DNA of 58,433 bases from Candidatus Bathyarchaeota archaeon (GCA_005883075.1 VBAX01000051.1:1-58433); one strand, 5' to 3'. Counted from the stretch's first letter, positions 1-8,992 are shown. Program-made: numbers and translations. The notes: generated from the sequence alone by a model not told the origin.

Positions 1-459
1 ACCTGGCGGCAGAGAGCAACCGCTGAAGAGAGTTGGAGGAAGAGTTGCGCCTGGTCCGGTGCATTTCATGGTGGCCGCGGTTATGTGAAATGATAAGCCC
101 GGTGCGAAGGCGTTCGGCATTATGGTCCAGCCCGTGATGTCTACAGCCAGATGTACTGGGTTATTGGGTTGCCCCAAGTCAGTACGCGCATATTGAGCGA
201 GTTGACAGTCGCCTATTGTTCCTGTAGTTCCGAGGGCTGTGCTTCCATTGCTGCCGCTGAAATCACACCATCCCCCCAAGCCGAAGGTTCCTGTTCCACC
301 TCCAGGTGGACCACACAGAGTGGGGACGTTGCATGTGCTGGAAAATCCGACCTGCCATTGAGCAGCATTGCCGTAGGCGTGTGCTCCAGGTAGCAGGGGT
401 CCCAGTAGCAGAAGACCTGCTGTGGCGATGAGGATCAGTATTCCACTGTGTTCGTTCAA
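1..459 (-). CDS. Secreted protein, C-terminus beyond left edge
   Basis: An open frame on the minus strand runs from TTG at 459 through the left edge without a stop (153 codons visible). It is bounded upstream by an in-frame TGA, so TTG is the only plausible start seen. The N-terminus is a typical Sec signal peptide: a short polar start, a Leu/Ile/Ala-rich core at about residues 7-23, then an Ala-x-Ala type end near residue 28. The mature part is rich in Gly, Thr and Ser and has several Cys, suggesting an extracytoplasmic disulfide-bonded domain. I do not recognise the family. A TATA-like AGTATTATT lies upstream near 510. The opposite-strand frame at 151-393 is a shadow. Confidence 0.6.
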   Translation of the reverse strand, partial: MNEHSGILILIATAGLLLLGPLLPGAHAYGNAAQWQVGFSSTCNVPTLCGPPGGGTGTFGLGGWCDFSGSNGSTALGTTGTIGDCQLAQYARTDLGQPNNPVHLAVDITGWTIMPNAFAPGLSFHITAATMKCTGPGATLPPTLFSGCSLPPG

Positions 460-689
460 GGGTTCTTCGACGGTTGGTCAGGATGATGTTTCTTAAGTCT
501 ATGCAATAATACTCTATCGTTAGGTATCTCTGGACTACGGAACACGAACGCGTGAAATTATGTGGGTCACACCCTGAAACAGTATCAGGTAGAATGCTAG
601 AGTAGGCAGGCTCACTCTCCCTTAGGTCCTGCTCGACGAAGAGACGCTACCAGCCCAAATGATAGTAATCTTCCCAAACGTGCTGCGTG

Positions 690-1670
690 CTAGATCATTG
701 TTCCAAGATAGGACATGGCAATGGCGAGTATGCCTGCGGCTGGCAGAGTCACGAGCCAGGGCAAGAGCATCGATCTCAACGAGGATTTGATCACACTGCC
801 TCGTCCACCAATTCCAGCGTTCGACCCTTCGTGAACCTGAGTCGTGGACATTGGCGCTCCAAGAAAGGCCCCGGCAGACACCACTAGAGCGGTGGCCGCC
901 CCAGCCTTCGACCTCTGGACTTGGTCCAGCGCAGCATGCCTACCAATAGCAGTCACCACCACGCGATGACCCAATACCAATGAACCGAGCAAGACCGCTA
1001 CGGCAACAATCGAGTAAGGAACCCAGGTCGCCTCAGAGGGATTGGCGAGGAGAAAGAAAGCTCCCAGAGCCGCCATCTTCGGAGCATCGTTAATCCCTCT
1101 CGCGTAGGCAACCGCTGCCCCGGACCCCCAGTGCTCGATGCTGGCAAGTCGAGGTCGCTGCTTTCCAGGCATTCCCGTTCGACGTGTTAGTCTATCTAGG
1201 AGATAAATTCCCACGAGTGCAGCTATCGGTCCTCCCGCCAAGGGCAAGACAACTCTGACCAACAGGAACTCCCACTGCACCGCTGATACCCCAAACAGGT
1301 AGATTGCCAACAATACAATTGCGCCTACGATCGCGTGCGTCGAGGAGACCGGAAGCCGGAGAAGAGTTGCCGCAAGAATCCATAACGTTGCGCCAGCGAG
1401 CGCTGCCAAAACGAAAGAAGATTCTGGAGTAGTGTTCAGAAGGGTTTGGGGCGTGAAAACCGTGAAGAGTCTGCCTGAGACCAGGATTGCGGAGACGCTT
1501 CCAATGCCGGTGAAGAATCCTCCCCAGATGAGTGGCTTGCGCTTTGGAGGCGAGCCTGAGGGTCCCGGCATCATCAGTGACGCCACGCTTTTTCCTGCAT
1601 CGTTAGCGCCGTTCGCGAAGGCTAGCGCGAACAGAGCCGCGAGGCCTATCTCTTCAATAGACAGTATCAA
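690..1670 (-). CDS. pit: PiT-family inorganic phosphate permease
   Basis: The 326-residue product is an integral membrane protein with about 9-10 hydrophobic segments. It has the two duplicated PiT signatures: FANGANDAGKS near the N-terminus and ARGINDAPKMAAL in the second half, with STHAIVGA between them and a related STTQVHEG late in the chain. This family takes up phosphate (or sulfate in a few members) by cation symport. The length is near the short archaeal form and both halves are intact, so it should be functional. No pho-type partner is adjacent; an AbrB-PhoU protein lies at 22.3-23.3 kb. Confidence 0.92.
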   Translation of the reverse strand: MILSIEEIGLAALFALAFANGANDAGKSVASLMMPGPSGSPPKRKPLIWGGFFTGIGSVSAILVSGRLFTVFTPQTLLNTTPESSFVLAALAGATLWILAATLLRLPVSSTHAIVGAIVLLAIYLFGVSAVQWEFLLVRVVLPLAGGPIAALVGIYLLDRLTRRTGMPGKQRPRLASIEHWGSGAAVAYARGINDAPKMAALGAFFLLANPSEATWVPYSIVAVAVLLGSLVLGHRVVVTAIGRHAALDQVQRSKAGAATALVVSAGAFLGAPMSTTQVHEGSNAGIGGRGSVIKSSLRSMLLPWLVTLPAAGILAIAMSYLGTMI

Positions 1671-1859
1671 AGGCAGCTCACTCCAGATCTAGTTGTCTCA
1701 CGAATAATTGCCTGGTCGATTGCATTGAATGGAGCGAGTGAAATTTCGCTTCGTTTTTCAGTCCCGAATAGACCATGTCTTTCCAGAATTTGAGAGTTCG
1801 CGTAAATCTGTTCATGGTTTTCCGCTTCTGTACGGGCAAGCCATGAGAGGGATGCGGTC

Positions 1860-2783
1860 CTAGCTTCGTGGCGTATCCCGCCCACCAACTTTTCCTAGCT
1901 CTTTGAGCCGGTTCAGCCTGTCTTGTTCGTCTGCGAGCCTGGGATCCTTTGAGAGTTCCTCGTAGGCGACGGCAAACCATCCCTGAGCCTCTTGTTCTTG
2001 GCCCATTACCATCATGCATTCCGCGATCTCCTCGTAGACGTATCCGCTCCTCCTGCCAGCCGCCTGATACTGCTCATACAGGTCTCGCTGCATTTCCAAG
2101 GCCTCCTCGGTATGATCCATCATCCGGAGAGTCTTAGCAACGCACCACTTTGCTATCATGATCTTGTTTGGGTCGCCTTGTTGTTCCTGGAACTCTCGAG
2201 CTTTCTCGAACATGAGGAGGGCTTCTTCGAACTGTCGTTGTTCGAAATAGGTCCAGCCTAGGTTGTTGTAGAGACTGCCCCTCCATTTCCTTGCCTTTTC
2301 GTCCGTCGAGTTCTCGGCAAGATCCAGCGCCTTCAGGTTCCACTGCAACTGTTTCTCAGGCGGCTCCACGATAGCTATCATATGGGCGGCGTCAACGGCA
2401 TAGAAGTCCTCGTTGGATTTGACAGCGAGCTCTAGCGCTTCGAGAAACAGGGGTCGAGCTTCTTCAGGTTTTCTTGACGAATTAAAGACCCTTCCTCGCT
2501 CAAGCAAGTACCGGACCCTTGTCTTAGCGTCTGTTTTGTCAAGGGCCTTTTGGACTCGGTCCAGAGTGTTATGAGCATCTTGGAATTTTCGTTGCAAGCC
2601 TTCCGTTCTTGCTATCTGGGTTAGAAGCTGTGATAGATACGAGAGGTCTAATGAGTCTAAGGCCACGGAAAGAAGTTCGCGGAACTTTTTCTCGGTCGCG
2701 CCTGGATGGTCGTAATCCCAGAGGCTGTCAAAGTCTGGAAGCTTGTTTTTTCGCGCGCTTCCATCGGCTAATTCGATCTCCAA
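1860..2783 (-). CDS. Tetratricopeptide-repeat protein
   Basis: The 307-residue protein is soluble and almost entirely helical. Successive helix pairs follow the TPR spacing; the clearest unit is the segment containing YNNLGWTYFEQRQFEEALLMFEKA in the middle, with others before and after it. There is no catalytic motif, signal peptide or membrane segment. TPR proteins serve as protein-interaction scaffolds; the partner cannot be told from context. It lies upstream of the phosphate permease on the same strand with a gap of about 190 nt, so cotranscription is uncertain. Confidence 0.8.
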   Translation of the reverse strand: MEIELADGSARKNKLPDFDSLWDYDHPGATEKKFRELLSVALDSLDLSYLSQLLTQIARTEGLQRKFQDAHNTLDRVQKALDKTDAKTRVRYLLERGRVFNSSRKPEEARPLFLEALELAVKSNEDFYAVDAAHMIAIVEPPEKQLQWNLKALDLAENSTDEKARKWRGSLYNNLGWTYFEQRQFEEALLMFEKAREFQEQQGDPNKIMIAKWCVAKTLRMMDHTEEALEMQRDLYEQYQAAGRRSGYVYEEIAECMMVMGQEQEAQGWFAVAYEELSKDPRLADEQDRLNRLKELGKVGGRDTPRS

Positions 2784-3033
2784 CCACCCTTGCGATGACC
2801 CGTGTTCTACTACTGTAAAGTATTGCTCTTGAGTAAAGTATTCAGTTGCAAAGAAGTGGGACTCGTGTCATTTGAGCAAATTGATACACGGTGTAAGCTG
2901 AGGGAGACTAAGTGTAGCTGCCGACGGCCACACGGCCGTTTCCTCCATAATGCCAAAGGCCCAACGAAGCTGATTGAAACGCAAGGAATGAACTCGTGAA
3001 AAGTAATTAAGCTCTGAAGACGAATAAAATTTC

Positions 3034-3507
3034 ATGAAACCTGCCCAGAAGGGCACGCAGAAGTCCGCCAAGAACACCACCGCGACCAGTAAGAAGTTCA
3101 AGGGATTTACGGACGAGGAACACGGCGCGATGAGGGATCGCGTCCAGGAACTGAGAGCGGACAAGGGGGACGGGGAAAGCGCCGTGCTCGCGAAGATCGC
3201 CGAGATGCCGGAACCGGATCGCACCATGGCCAAGCGGCTCCATGCTATCATCAAGGAAACCGCGCCAGCCCTCTCGCCGAGACTCTGGTACGGGATGCCC
3301 GCATATGCCACGACCGGCAAGGACGGCAAGGTCGTTTGCTTCTTCCAAACAGCGCAGAAGTTCAAAACCAGGTACGCAACGCTCGGCTTCAGCGACAAAG
3401 CGAACCTCGACGAAGGCGCCATGTGGCCAACCGCCTTCGCGCTGAAGGGGTTAACCGCCGCGGAAGAAGAAAGGATCGCCGCGCTAGTGAAGAAAGCGGT
3501 GAAATAA
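3034..3507 (+). CDS. DUF1801 (YdhG-like) domain protein
   Basis: The 157-residue protein begins with a Lys/Ser/Thr-rich linker (residues 1-25). A DUF1801/YdhG-type domain follows, recognised by the [23 protein letters not shown]-like core, where a helix runs into a Trp-Tyr-Gly-Met-Pro-Ala-Tyr strand, and by the later FF..AQKFK and LGFSDKA segments. Function is unknown for the family. The gene is visibly richer in G+C than its neighbours and this family is commoner in bacteria, which suggests acquisition by transfer (inference). A long minus-strand frame across it (2868-3620) is a shadow. A dispersed hairpin repeat begins at its stop codon. Confidence 0.85.
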   Translation: MKPAQKGTQKSAKNTTATSKKFKGFTDEEHGAMRDRVQELRADKGDGESAVLAKIAEMPEPDRTMAKRLHAIIKETAPALSPRLWYGMPAYATTGKDGKVVCFFQTAQKFKTRYATLGFSDKANLDEGAMWPTAFALKGLTAAEEERIAALVKKAVK

Positions 3508-3564
3508 GCATGCTTTTCTCGACCCCCCGGGGTGGTCGATTTTCCCGCGCCCCGCCCTTCGTGA
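3502..3564 (+). repeat. Dispersed 63-bp hairpin repeat, copy 1
   Basis: This stretch matches the reverse complement of 24632-24694 at about 58 of 63 positions. It begins at the stop codon of the DUF1801 gene with AAGCATGCTT (itself palindromic). It continues through a hairpin, TCGACC and GGTCGA arms around a C-run/G-run centre, and ends with GCCCCGCCCTTCGTGA. Both copies lie directly 3' of a gene and in the same orientation relative to it. Confidence 0.8.
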
Positions 3565-3585
3565 GAATCAGTATTTCCGACCCTT

Positions 3586-4617
3586 TCAGAGCTTCTCTTT
3601 TGGGCCGGGGTCCGGGACATTTCTGTAGAAGACTTTCACATACGGTCTTGTAAGATAGATAATCGCAATGATGGATGTCGGAAACTCGATACCGTTCCCA
3701 GTGAGCAACCCAGAAAGCAACTCAGGACTCGCACCCAGCGAGGATGCATCCAAGAAAATCGAAGATATGCTTGTTGCGATTCCAAGACTCCAAGCCCAGC
3801 TCTTGCCCGTCCGGAGAACCAGCCCCGCCAGAATCTTGAGAGAGCCGAGAGCCAACGCGACGAACGCTAGAACCAATAATATTGTTGAGATTAGTCCAAT
3901 AGTTCCCGCCGGGAGGCCTATTCCTGAAAAGTCAGACGCAGTGATGACCGGCGGAAAGAGGATGTTTCCGACCCCAGCAAGTATGAGGTTTGCCCCACCG
4001 AGAATGGACAAGGCCGCGATAAAGGAGATACCCCTAGGCATCCTACCTTCAAGAACAGTGTCATGCTTCACGAACACCTCTCTCAGAATAACGACGATTC
4101 CGACAAGCGCGAGAGGCGTTCCAAAGCTCAATGATCCGAAAGCAAAGAGAATGAGCGAGAATCCTGTAACGAACACGCCTAGAAGGGCCAGGCCTTCACG
4201 GGTCATCAGATACGACACCTCCCTCAACAGCAGACTGCGATACCTGATGACCAAGAGAAGCAGTATACTAGCCGAGATTGCTCCGATGAAAAAATCATAG
4301 GTCAGCTCAGACTGATAGTTGCCGAGGGTAAGAAGGAGTCCAACCTCGTCACCAATGAACCCCGCACCGAGACCATACATCACCGCGTAAGCCCTATCGA
4401 GCCGCTCACTCTTCCAAGTGATCGCAAGCCAGCCCGCAATCCCCATCAAAGCTATCCCATACCAGAAATGATGGAAGTGGATGCCCTGTTGTTGGATCAC
4501 AATCGTCGGATTGAGTGTTGCAAAAAGCCGTGACCCAAAGAAACTGATTATGAACGATAATAGACCGATGAAGGAAAGGGCCGGACGAAACGTGCCTATG
4601 TGAAACCTTTGGAGCAT
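3586..4617 (-). CDS. Polytopic membrane protein, unknown function
   Basis: The 343-residue product has about nine hydrophobic helices. Its most distinctive feature is a His-rich motif, GIHFHHFWYG, at about residues 45-55, followed by an acidic GDEVGLLL segment near residue 90. Together these could bind a metal or haem within the membrane (inference). The C-terminus is short and basic. I do not recognise a characterised family. It converges with the DUF1801 gene, leaving only the hairpin repeat between them. Confidence 0.75.
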   Translation of the reverse strand: MLQRFHIGTFRPALSFIGLLSFIISFFGSRLFATLNPTIVIQQQGIHFHHFWYGIALMGIAGWLAITWKSERLDRAYAVMYGLGAGFIGDEVGLLLTLGNYQSELTYDFFIGAISASILLLLVIRYRSLLLREVSYLMTREGLALLGVFVTGFSLILFAFGSLSFGTPLALVGIVVILREVFVKHDTVLEGRMPRGISFIAALSILGGANLILAGVGNILFPPVITASDFSGIGLPAGTIGLISTILLVLAFVALALGSLKILAGLVLRTGKSWAWSLGIATSISSIFLDASSLGASPELLSGLLTGNGIEFPTSIIAIIYLTRPYVKVFYRNVPDPGPKEKL

Positions 4618-4744
4618 TGGAATCTGCGAGAATTAGTTTTGCAATAATAGGGTTTAGGACGCGGAAGCGTCGAAGCTCCTCATCCTTTCACTGCAGTTTC
4701 TAAGCCATCGTTAAGATCTGAAATAATAGGCATGGCTTTCAACG

Positions 4745-4752
4745 CTTATATC
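4745..4752 (+). promoter_or_regulatory. TATA box for a leaderless lamin-tail gene
   Basis: CTTATATC is centred 27-28 nt upstream of the GTG at 4776. This is the usual archaeal TATA-to-start distance for a leaderless transcript, and it supports the GTG start. Confidence 0.55.
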
Positions 4753-4775
4753 GGATTTTCCTCAATACTCACCAC

Positions 4776-5174
4776 GTGAAGTCGTCTAACCGAATTATCA
4801 TTGAACACATCAGCCACAATCCGCATGGAAAAGATGCTTCCGACAAGCTGAACGAAGAATTTGTTGTTCTCGAAAACGAGGGAACCGAAAAAATCTCACT
4901 AGCAGGCTGGACTCTCACCGACGAGACCGCTACAGGAGTGAGACGCCACACCTACAAGTTTCCACAAACAGTCTCCCTCTCCTCTCGCGAGAAGGCCTAC
5001 GTTCACACTGGGCCAGGAGAGGATTCGTTCGAAGAAGGTAAACCCTCCAAATGGATCCTACACTGGGGAAGACACGCTTTCGTCTGGAACAACGAAGGCG
5101 ATACCGCCACACTCTTCGACGCCAAAGGAAACAAAGTAGACTCGCTCCAAGTGGTCGCCCTCAAAGCGACCTAG
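4776..5174 (+). CDS. Lamin-tail (LTD) domain protein
   Basis: The 132-residue protein is essentially one lamin-tail domain. It has the family pattern of an early NEEFVVLENEG strand, then GWTLTDETA, then a KFPQTVSLSSREKAYVHTG strand pair. It ends with LHWG..AFVWNNEGDTATLFDAKGNKVDS. In prokaryotes this Ig-like fold usually occurs in secreted nucleases or surface proteins, but here it stands alone and has no signal peptide. It may act as a small binding module. The GTG start is chosen from the TATA box 27 nt upstream. It converges with the membrane-protein gene that follows. Confidence 0.85.
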   Translation: MKSSNRIIIEHISHNPHGKDASDKLNEEFVVLENEGTEKISLAGWTLTDETATGVRRHTYKFPQTVSLSSREKAYVHTGPGEDSFEEGKPSKWILHWGRHAFVWNNEGDTATLFDAKGNKVDSLQVVALKAT

Positions 5175-5181
5175 TCCACGC

Positions 5182-5667
5182 CTAACGAGTAAGGGCCGGC
5201 GTTCTAGTCCTGACGCTCCTGCGTATCAGAGAGAGGGAGACAAGAGCTGTCACAACCCCGTAAACCAAGTGGAAGATGAAGCTGCCTCCATCAAACATCA
5301 AGTTCGAAAGGTCAGCAGGAGCAAGAAGATCCGTAATCGGTACGTAGACCAGAATCCAGACCGCGATTCCACCCAGCAGGCCTACCCAGAAGCTCTTCCT
5401 TGTCGTATCAAGAGCGAACCGTTTGAACAGCGCAGTGGTTGCGATGAATATTCCACCGGCGATGAGGCCTACGAGGAAGTGCAAAGCCCAACCAGTCAAT
5501 AGTGGAGAAGCTAGACCAAGTTTCCGCGCGATGGTCACATAGAATACTTCCTGGTCGAGAACGAACGCGCTGAGGCCTGCGAGAATGCCTAGAGCTAGAG
5601 CGCCAACAATCCCGCCTATCGCTCCAGCCTTCAAGCCTCGAAATGCGGAATAACTCGGGAACTGCAT
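5182..5667 (-). CDS. Small four-helix membrane protein
   Basis: The 161-residue product has four clear hydrophobic helices: about residues 12-38, 55-78, 92-112 and 128-148. Gly-rich GAIGGIVGALALGILAG lies in the first. The ends are short and basic. No family is recognised; the shape resembles small DUF-type envelope proteins. It is convergent with the lamin-tail gene, with 7 nt between stops. Confidence 0.7.
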   Translation of the reverse strand: MQFPSYSAFRGLKAGAIGGIVGALALGILAGLSAFVLDQEVFYVTIARKLGLASPLLTGWALHFLVGLIAGGIFIATTALFKRFALDTTRKSFWVGLLGGIAVWILVYVPITDLLAPADLSNLMFDGGSFIFHLVYGVVTALVSLSLIRRSVRTRTPALTR

Positions 5668-5850
5668 AGAACCTTAGAATGGGGCTCTGCCTGATTTCAG
5701 TAACTTGCCACCCGAGCTACGATGATCGAGTACTCAGTGTCTGACAGCTCTTGTCCCGAAGGTTCTATGGACTGATTCGAAAGTGGTGCGATGGATACAA
5801 TAAAGCTCAGCCTCTATCGTGGATAGGGGTAACAAATAGGGACCGTAGCC

Positions 5851-6336
5851 TTGACTGTAGACATAAATGACCCTGTGGTTCTGAGTACTATCGCGCAAAC
5901 GGCCGTCTTGACCCTTACCCTAGTTATTTTCATAATGTCATTTCGAAGCCAAAACAATGCCAACAAAGAAGCAGCATATCAGAAGGTCTTGGATGATTAT
6001 ACGGACGCGTTCCGAATGCTTGTAGACAAGCCTGAACTGGCCAAGCTTCAAAGCGAAATGGCGAGAGCGGCCATTCCAGGTTCGAGCACTGCGTCACTCT
6101 CACCGGAAGATATGACGGCTCGAAACTATCTCATGCTGCTCTACGGACTTTTTGAGAGAACACACCTGCTCTACCGAAGGAAATGGATTGATCAAGAAAC
6201 CTGGAACCAGTGGTCTGCTTTCCTAAAGGTAGTTGCGAAACACCCGCTGTTCAAAGATGTTCATCGGACAGGGGAAGGAATGTACGACAAGCCCTTCATG
6301 GAGTACGTCTCCAACATTCTGAACGCCAAGAGCTAA
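5851..6336 (+). CDS. Membrane-anchored protein, unknown function
   Basis: The product is 161 residues with a TTG start. A single N-terminal hydrophobic segment (about residues 8-28) is followed by a cytosolic helical domain of about 130 residues containing YGLFERTHLLYRRKWID. Small proteins of this layout with a DUF4760-like helical domain occur widely, but I cannot confirm that assignment. Nothing catalytic is visible. It converges with the MFS transporter gene that follows. Confidence 0.65.
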   Translation: MTVDINDPVVLSTIAQTAVLTLTLVIFIMSFRSQNNANKEAAYQKVLDDYTDAFRMLVDKPELAKLQSEMARAAIPGSSTASLSPEDMTARNYLMLLYGLFERTHLLYRRKWIDQETWNQWSAFLKVVAKHPLFKDVHRTGEGMYDKPFMEYVSNILNAKS

Positions 6337-6384
6337 GACTAGAAGCGTGATCGATGTTTCCTGCTGTAGCAGGAACAGTGTTTT

Positions 6385-7860
6385 CTAGCTGAATATGGGC
6401 CGTTCAAACTTCATTCTCGGGTTCTTAACGCGCAGAGCGATCAGTAACCCGATTGCACTAATAATTGTGGCGGCGAGGAATGCATATTGGAATCCAGTGA
6501 CCACGCCCGCTAGTGACCCTAGTTGGCTCGCAGGTCCAACGGGAGGCGGGTCCGTAACAGTTGCAATCGTCAGTAATATGGCGAGTCCCACGGGGAAACC
6601 GACTCGCTGAGAAGTGCCAATTATCCCTGAGGCTAGGCCCTCTTCCCCCGGCCTTGTCCCAGCCAGCGCGGCAATGTTCAGTGCAGGAAATCCTATGCTC
6701 GCTCCGAAGGACCAAACAAGCATACCGGGCAATATTCCGAAGTAACCACTGGTTACTGTAATCTGAGTAAGCAGAGCGGACCCCAGAGTGATTAACGACA
6801 TTGACGTCACCAGGACGAGCTTCAGGCCAACCCGGTTCACGAGCCATGATGAACCCCAGCCTCCCACAAAGAAGAATATGAGTGCAGGTGGGACGAACTC
6901 AAGGCCTGCAGCAAGTTGTGAGTAGCCGGACACTCGCTGAAGATAGATGGTCAGTAGGAAGATTACTCCTCCGGCTGACGAGGTTAGTATGAGGGCAAGG
7001 ATGTTCGCGGTAAAGACTGTGCCTCGCCGTAGGAACCCTAGCGGCATTAGCGGTGACTTTGATCGAGACTCTATTGCAATAAAGCCTGCCAAGACTAGGG
7101 CAGAGATTGCGAGAGGCACAATCGTGTAGAGGGAGGCAAATCCATCAGTTGAAGCATTTGTCAATGAATACACTAGCAGTATCAGTCCACTCGTCACGGA
7201 AAGCGCCCCAGGCAGATCTAGATGTTTGTCCGCTGCTCGCCCTGGATGGCTAACTAGGAACTTCTGGGAGAGGATAGCAGCGACGGTACCAATTGGGACG
7301 TTAACAAATAGGACTGATCTCCAACCGAACGCGGCCGTGAGGACCCCTCCAGAGATCGAGCCTGCAGCGAAACCTGCTGATAGTACAGAGACGAAGATGC
7401 CGAGCGCGCGGTTCCGTTCTTTCCCTTCTGGAAAGGTCGTCACGAGAATCGCGAAGGCGGTGGCGGTGGAGATGGCAGCTCCTATACCCTGAATTGCCCT
7501 TGACACGATCAGCGACAAAAGTGACGGGGCTAAGCCTCCGGTAAAGGAGGCGACTGTAAACAGGACGATTCCAAAGACGAACAGTTTCTTTTGACCGTAG
7601 ATGTCTCCTGCTCTGCCGCTGAGCAAGAGAAAACCTGCCAATGTGAGTCCGTACGCTCCTATGATCCACTGGCTCTCGGCGAGAGAGATGACGAGTTCAG
7701 TCTGTATGGTGGGTAGTGCAACTTGGACTATTGAGAAGTCGATGACGTCTAGGAATCCGGCGGTGATGATCAATGCGAGAATTAGTCTGGTTCGAGGTTT
7801 GGTGAGAGCGGAGATTCTAGGCTTAGGGTCTTCGCTCCTTTGAATTGTTACCTGTTTCAT
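6385..7860 (-). CDS. MFS exporter, DHA2-type (14 helices)
   Basis: The 491-residue transporter starts with a cytosolic tail and then a helix beginning LILALIITAGFLDVIDFSIVQVAL. It has the family motif A GRAGDIYGQKKLF in loop 2-3 and the RAIQGIGAA segment of helix 4. The length and about 14 helices fit the DHA2 (EmrB/QacA) drug:H+ antiporter group. It follows a 67-residue gene by 29 nt, and both lie next to a divergent-side ArsR regulator. Control of efflux by that regulator is therefore plausible (inference). Confidence 0.88.
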   Translation of the reverse strand: MKQVTIQRSEDPKPRISALTKPRTRLILALIITAGFLDVIDFSIVQVALPTIQTELVISLAESQWIIGAYGLTLAGFLLLSGRAGDIYGQKKLFVFGIVLFTVASFTGGLAPSLLSLIVSRAIQGIGAAISTATAFAILVTTFPEGKERNRALGIFVSVLSAGFAAGSISGGVLTAAFGWRSVLFVNVPIGTVAAILSQKFLVSHPGRAADKHLDLPGALSVTSGLILLVYSLTNASTDGFASLYTIVPLAISALVLAGFIAIESRSKSPLMPLGFLRRGTVFTANILALILTSSAGGVIFLLTIYLQRVSGYSQLAAGLEFVPPALIFFFVGGWGSSWLVNRVGLKLVLVTSMSLITLGSALLTQITVTSGYFGILPGMLVWSFGASIGFPALNIAALAGTRPGEEGLASGIIGTSQRVGFPVGLAILLTIATVTDPPPVGPASQLGSLAGVVTGFQYAFLAATIISAIGLLIALRVKNPRMKFERPIFS

Positions 7861-7889
7861 CTCGTTTCACTCGCTAGAGTTTGGATCTC

Positions 7890-8093
7890 TTAGTTGAACC
7901 CTGCAGCGTCCGCAGAATGTGGATGCTGCTTGTTCGGTTCTAATTCTTCGGCAAAAAGTCTTCGTATCATGGACATTATCGATCGTTTCTCAGTTTGGTC
8001 CTTCTTTTTGCGGATGAATGAGTAGTAATTCTTGGCTGACTCCCGCACAACTGTCAGGTGTAATGACTCGTGAGGCTCTGAATCTTCAGACAT
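7890..8093 (-). CDS. Small hypothetical protein ahead of the MFS gene
   Basis: The 67-residue product is charged and mostly helical, with a basic centre (FIRKKKDQTEKRS). No family is recognised. Its reality rests on position: a strong TATA box (TTTATATG on the minus strand) is centred 26-27 nt before the ATG, as for leaderless archaeal genes, and the MFS gene starts 29 nt after its stop. It is probably the first gene of a two-gene unit. Confidence 0.6.
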   Translation of the reverse strand: MSEDSEPHESLHLTVVRESAKNYYSFIRKKKDQTEKRSIMSMIRRLFAEELEPNKQHPHSADAAGFN

Positions 8094-8115
8094 GTCCCGG
8101 TATGGGTCTCGTAAA

Positions 8116-8149
8116 CATATAAACGTATTGATGAGCGTCTATGCACGCT
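8116..8149 (-). promoter_or_regulatory. TATA box and inverted repeat for the MFS unit
   Basis: TTTATATG (8123 down to 8116 on the minus strand) sits 26-27 nt before the leaderless ATG at 8093. Just upstream, 8134-8149 carries the inverted repeat AGCGT-N6-ACGCT. A repeat at this position could be an operator for the neighbouring ArsR-type protein (inference). Confidence 0.5.
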
Positions 8150-8150
8150 G

Positions 8151-8459
8151 TTACTTCATTCTGGGAGCAACCGTGATGGTTCCCAGGCCTAAGCGCCGCT
8201 GCAGCTCTGTCACATAGGCTGATAAGACCTCAGCTTTCACTTGATAAAAGCAGAATTGGCCCTGTTTTTCCTTATCCAAGATCCCGGCGATGGCAAGTTC
8301 CTTCAGGTGATGGGACACTGTAGGCTGGGAGACATTGAACATGGCGTGAACGTCTGAGCAGTTCATCCGTCTTGCGACAAGTTTCTGGAGTATCTCGCGT
8401 CGCTGGGGGTCGGCTAGGGCTTTGCTGATCCTGTCGAACTCTTCGGTTGCGAGCTTCAT
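8151..8459 (-). CDS. ArsR-family winged-helix regulator
   Basis: The 102-residue protein is one ArsR/SmtB fold: an N-terminal helix with KALADPQRREIL, then the recognition region MFNVSQPTVSHHLKELAIAGIL, then the wing with KEKQGQFCFYQV. Only two Cys are present, at MNCSD in helix 3 and in the wing at QFCFY. A classic ELCVCDL metal site is absent but a redox or single-metal sensor is possible. It sits between the MFS unit and a divergently transcribed thioredoxin. An ACAT/ATGT dyad lies just upstream of its start. Confidence 0.88.
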   Translation of the reverse strand: MKLATEEFDRISKALADPQRREILQKLVARRMNCSDVHAMFNVSQPTVSHHLKELAIAGILDKEKQGQFCFYQVKAEVLSAYVTELQRRLGLGTITVAPRMK

Positions 8460-8577
8460 TACCCACGTCTAGTGCCCAGCGTGCGTATTAACATGTCGAT
8501 ATGTATCTATGGGCTCGGATTAGGCCTCTTTGTCCGTTGAACTTGTCTGGGAGTACATATAGACATTCATCAATACA

Positions 8578-8585
8578 TTTATATT
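8578..8585 (+). promoter_or_regulatory. TATA box of the thioredoxin gene
   Basis: TTTATATT is centred about 28 nt before ATG at 8609, fixing that ATG as a leaderless start. The longer upstream in-frame extension (from 8501) is untranslated. Confidence 0.55.
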
Positions 8586-8608
8586 CAGACCAGCCCAATC
8601 ATACGGAT

Positions 8609-8989
8609 ATGAACAAACAAGACATGACCAGCAAGAAGGTAATTCCGGTAAACGAAACCGATTTCGATTCCGCTGTCCTCCGATCCGATGTTCCAGTGTT
8701 TGTTGATTTCTACGCCGACTGGTGCGGGCCTTGTAACATGATCGCGCCAACCATAGAGGCACTGTCCGAAGAGTACGATGGAAAGGTCAAGTTCGTCAAG
8801 ATCAACGTGGACAAGAACCAGCAGCTCGCTATGAAATACGATATCATGAGCATACCAACTGGCATGCTGTTCGAGAACGGAACCGTCAAGGACAGTCTCA
8901 TAGGGGCATACCCAGCTTCTGCCTACCGGCAACGCATCGACAACGCACTGGGTCCCATGGGTCTGTCACAGCCCAGGAGTGAGGCATAG
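8609..8989 (+). CDS. trxA: Thioredoxin
   Basis: The 126-residue thioredoxin has the canonical active site WCGPC (Cys39 and Cys42) after VFVDFYAD. It also has the cis-Pro loop IPTGMLF and the Lys/Asp-rich KINVDKN strand. It reduces protein disulfides in the cytosol. It is followed 3 nt later by a 44-residue zinc-ribbon gene, a likely cotranscribed partner. It lies head to head with an ArsR-type regulator. The start follows from the TATA spacing; the C-terminal tail after the fold is short. Confidence 0.93.
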   Translation: MNKQDMTSKKVIPVNETDFDSAVLRSDVPVFVDFYADWCGPCNMIAPTIEALSEEYDGKVKFVKINVDKNQQLAMKYDIMSIPTGMLFENGTVKDSLIGAYPASAYRQRIDNALGPMGLSQPRSEA

Positions 8990-8992
8990 GAC

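Noticed and set aside
1667-1888. 73-codon minus-strand frame between the TPR and PiT genes
   Set aside because: It overlaps the end of the TPR gene, has no ribosome binding site and no recognisable pattern; the region more likely holds the PiT promoter.
2868-3620. 250-codon minus-strand frame across the DUF1801 gene
   Set aside because: The plus-strand frame encodes a recognisable DUF1801 protein; the minus frame gives a Ser/Ala-rich product with no family pattern.
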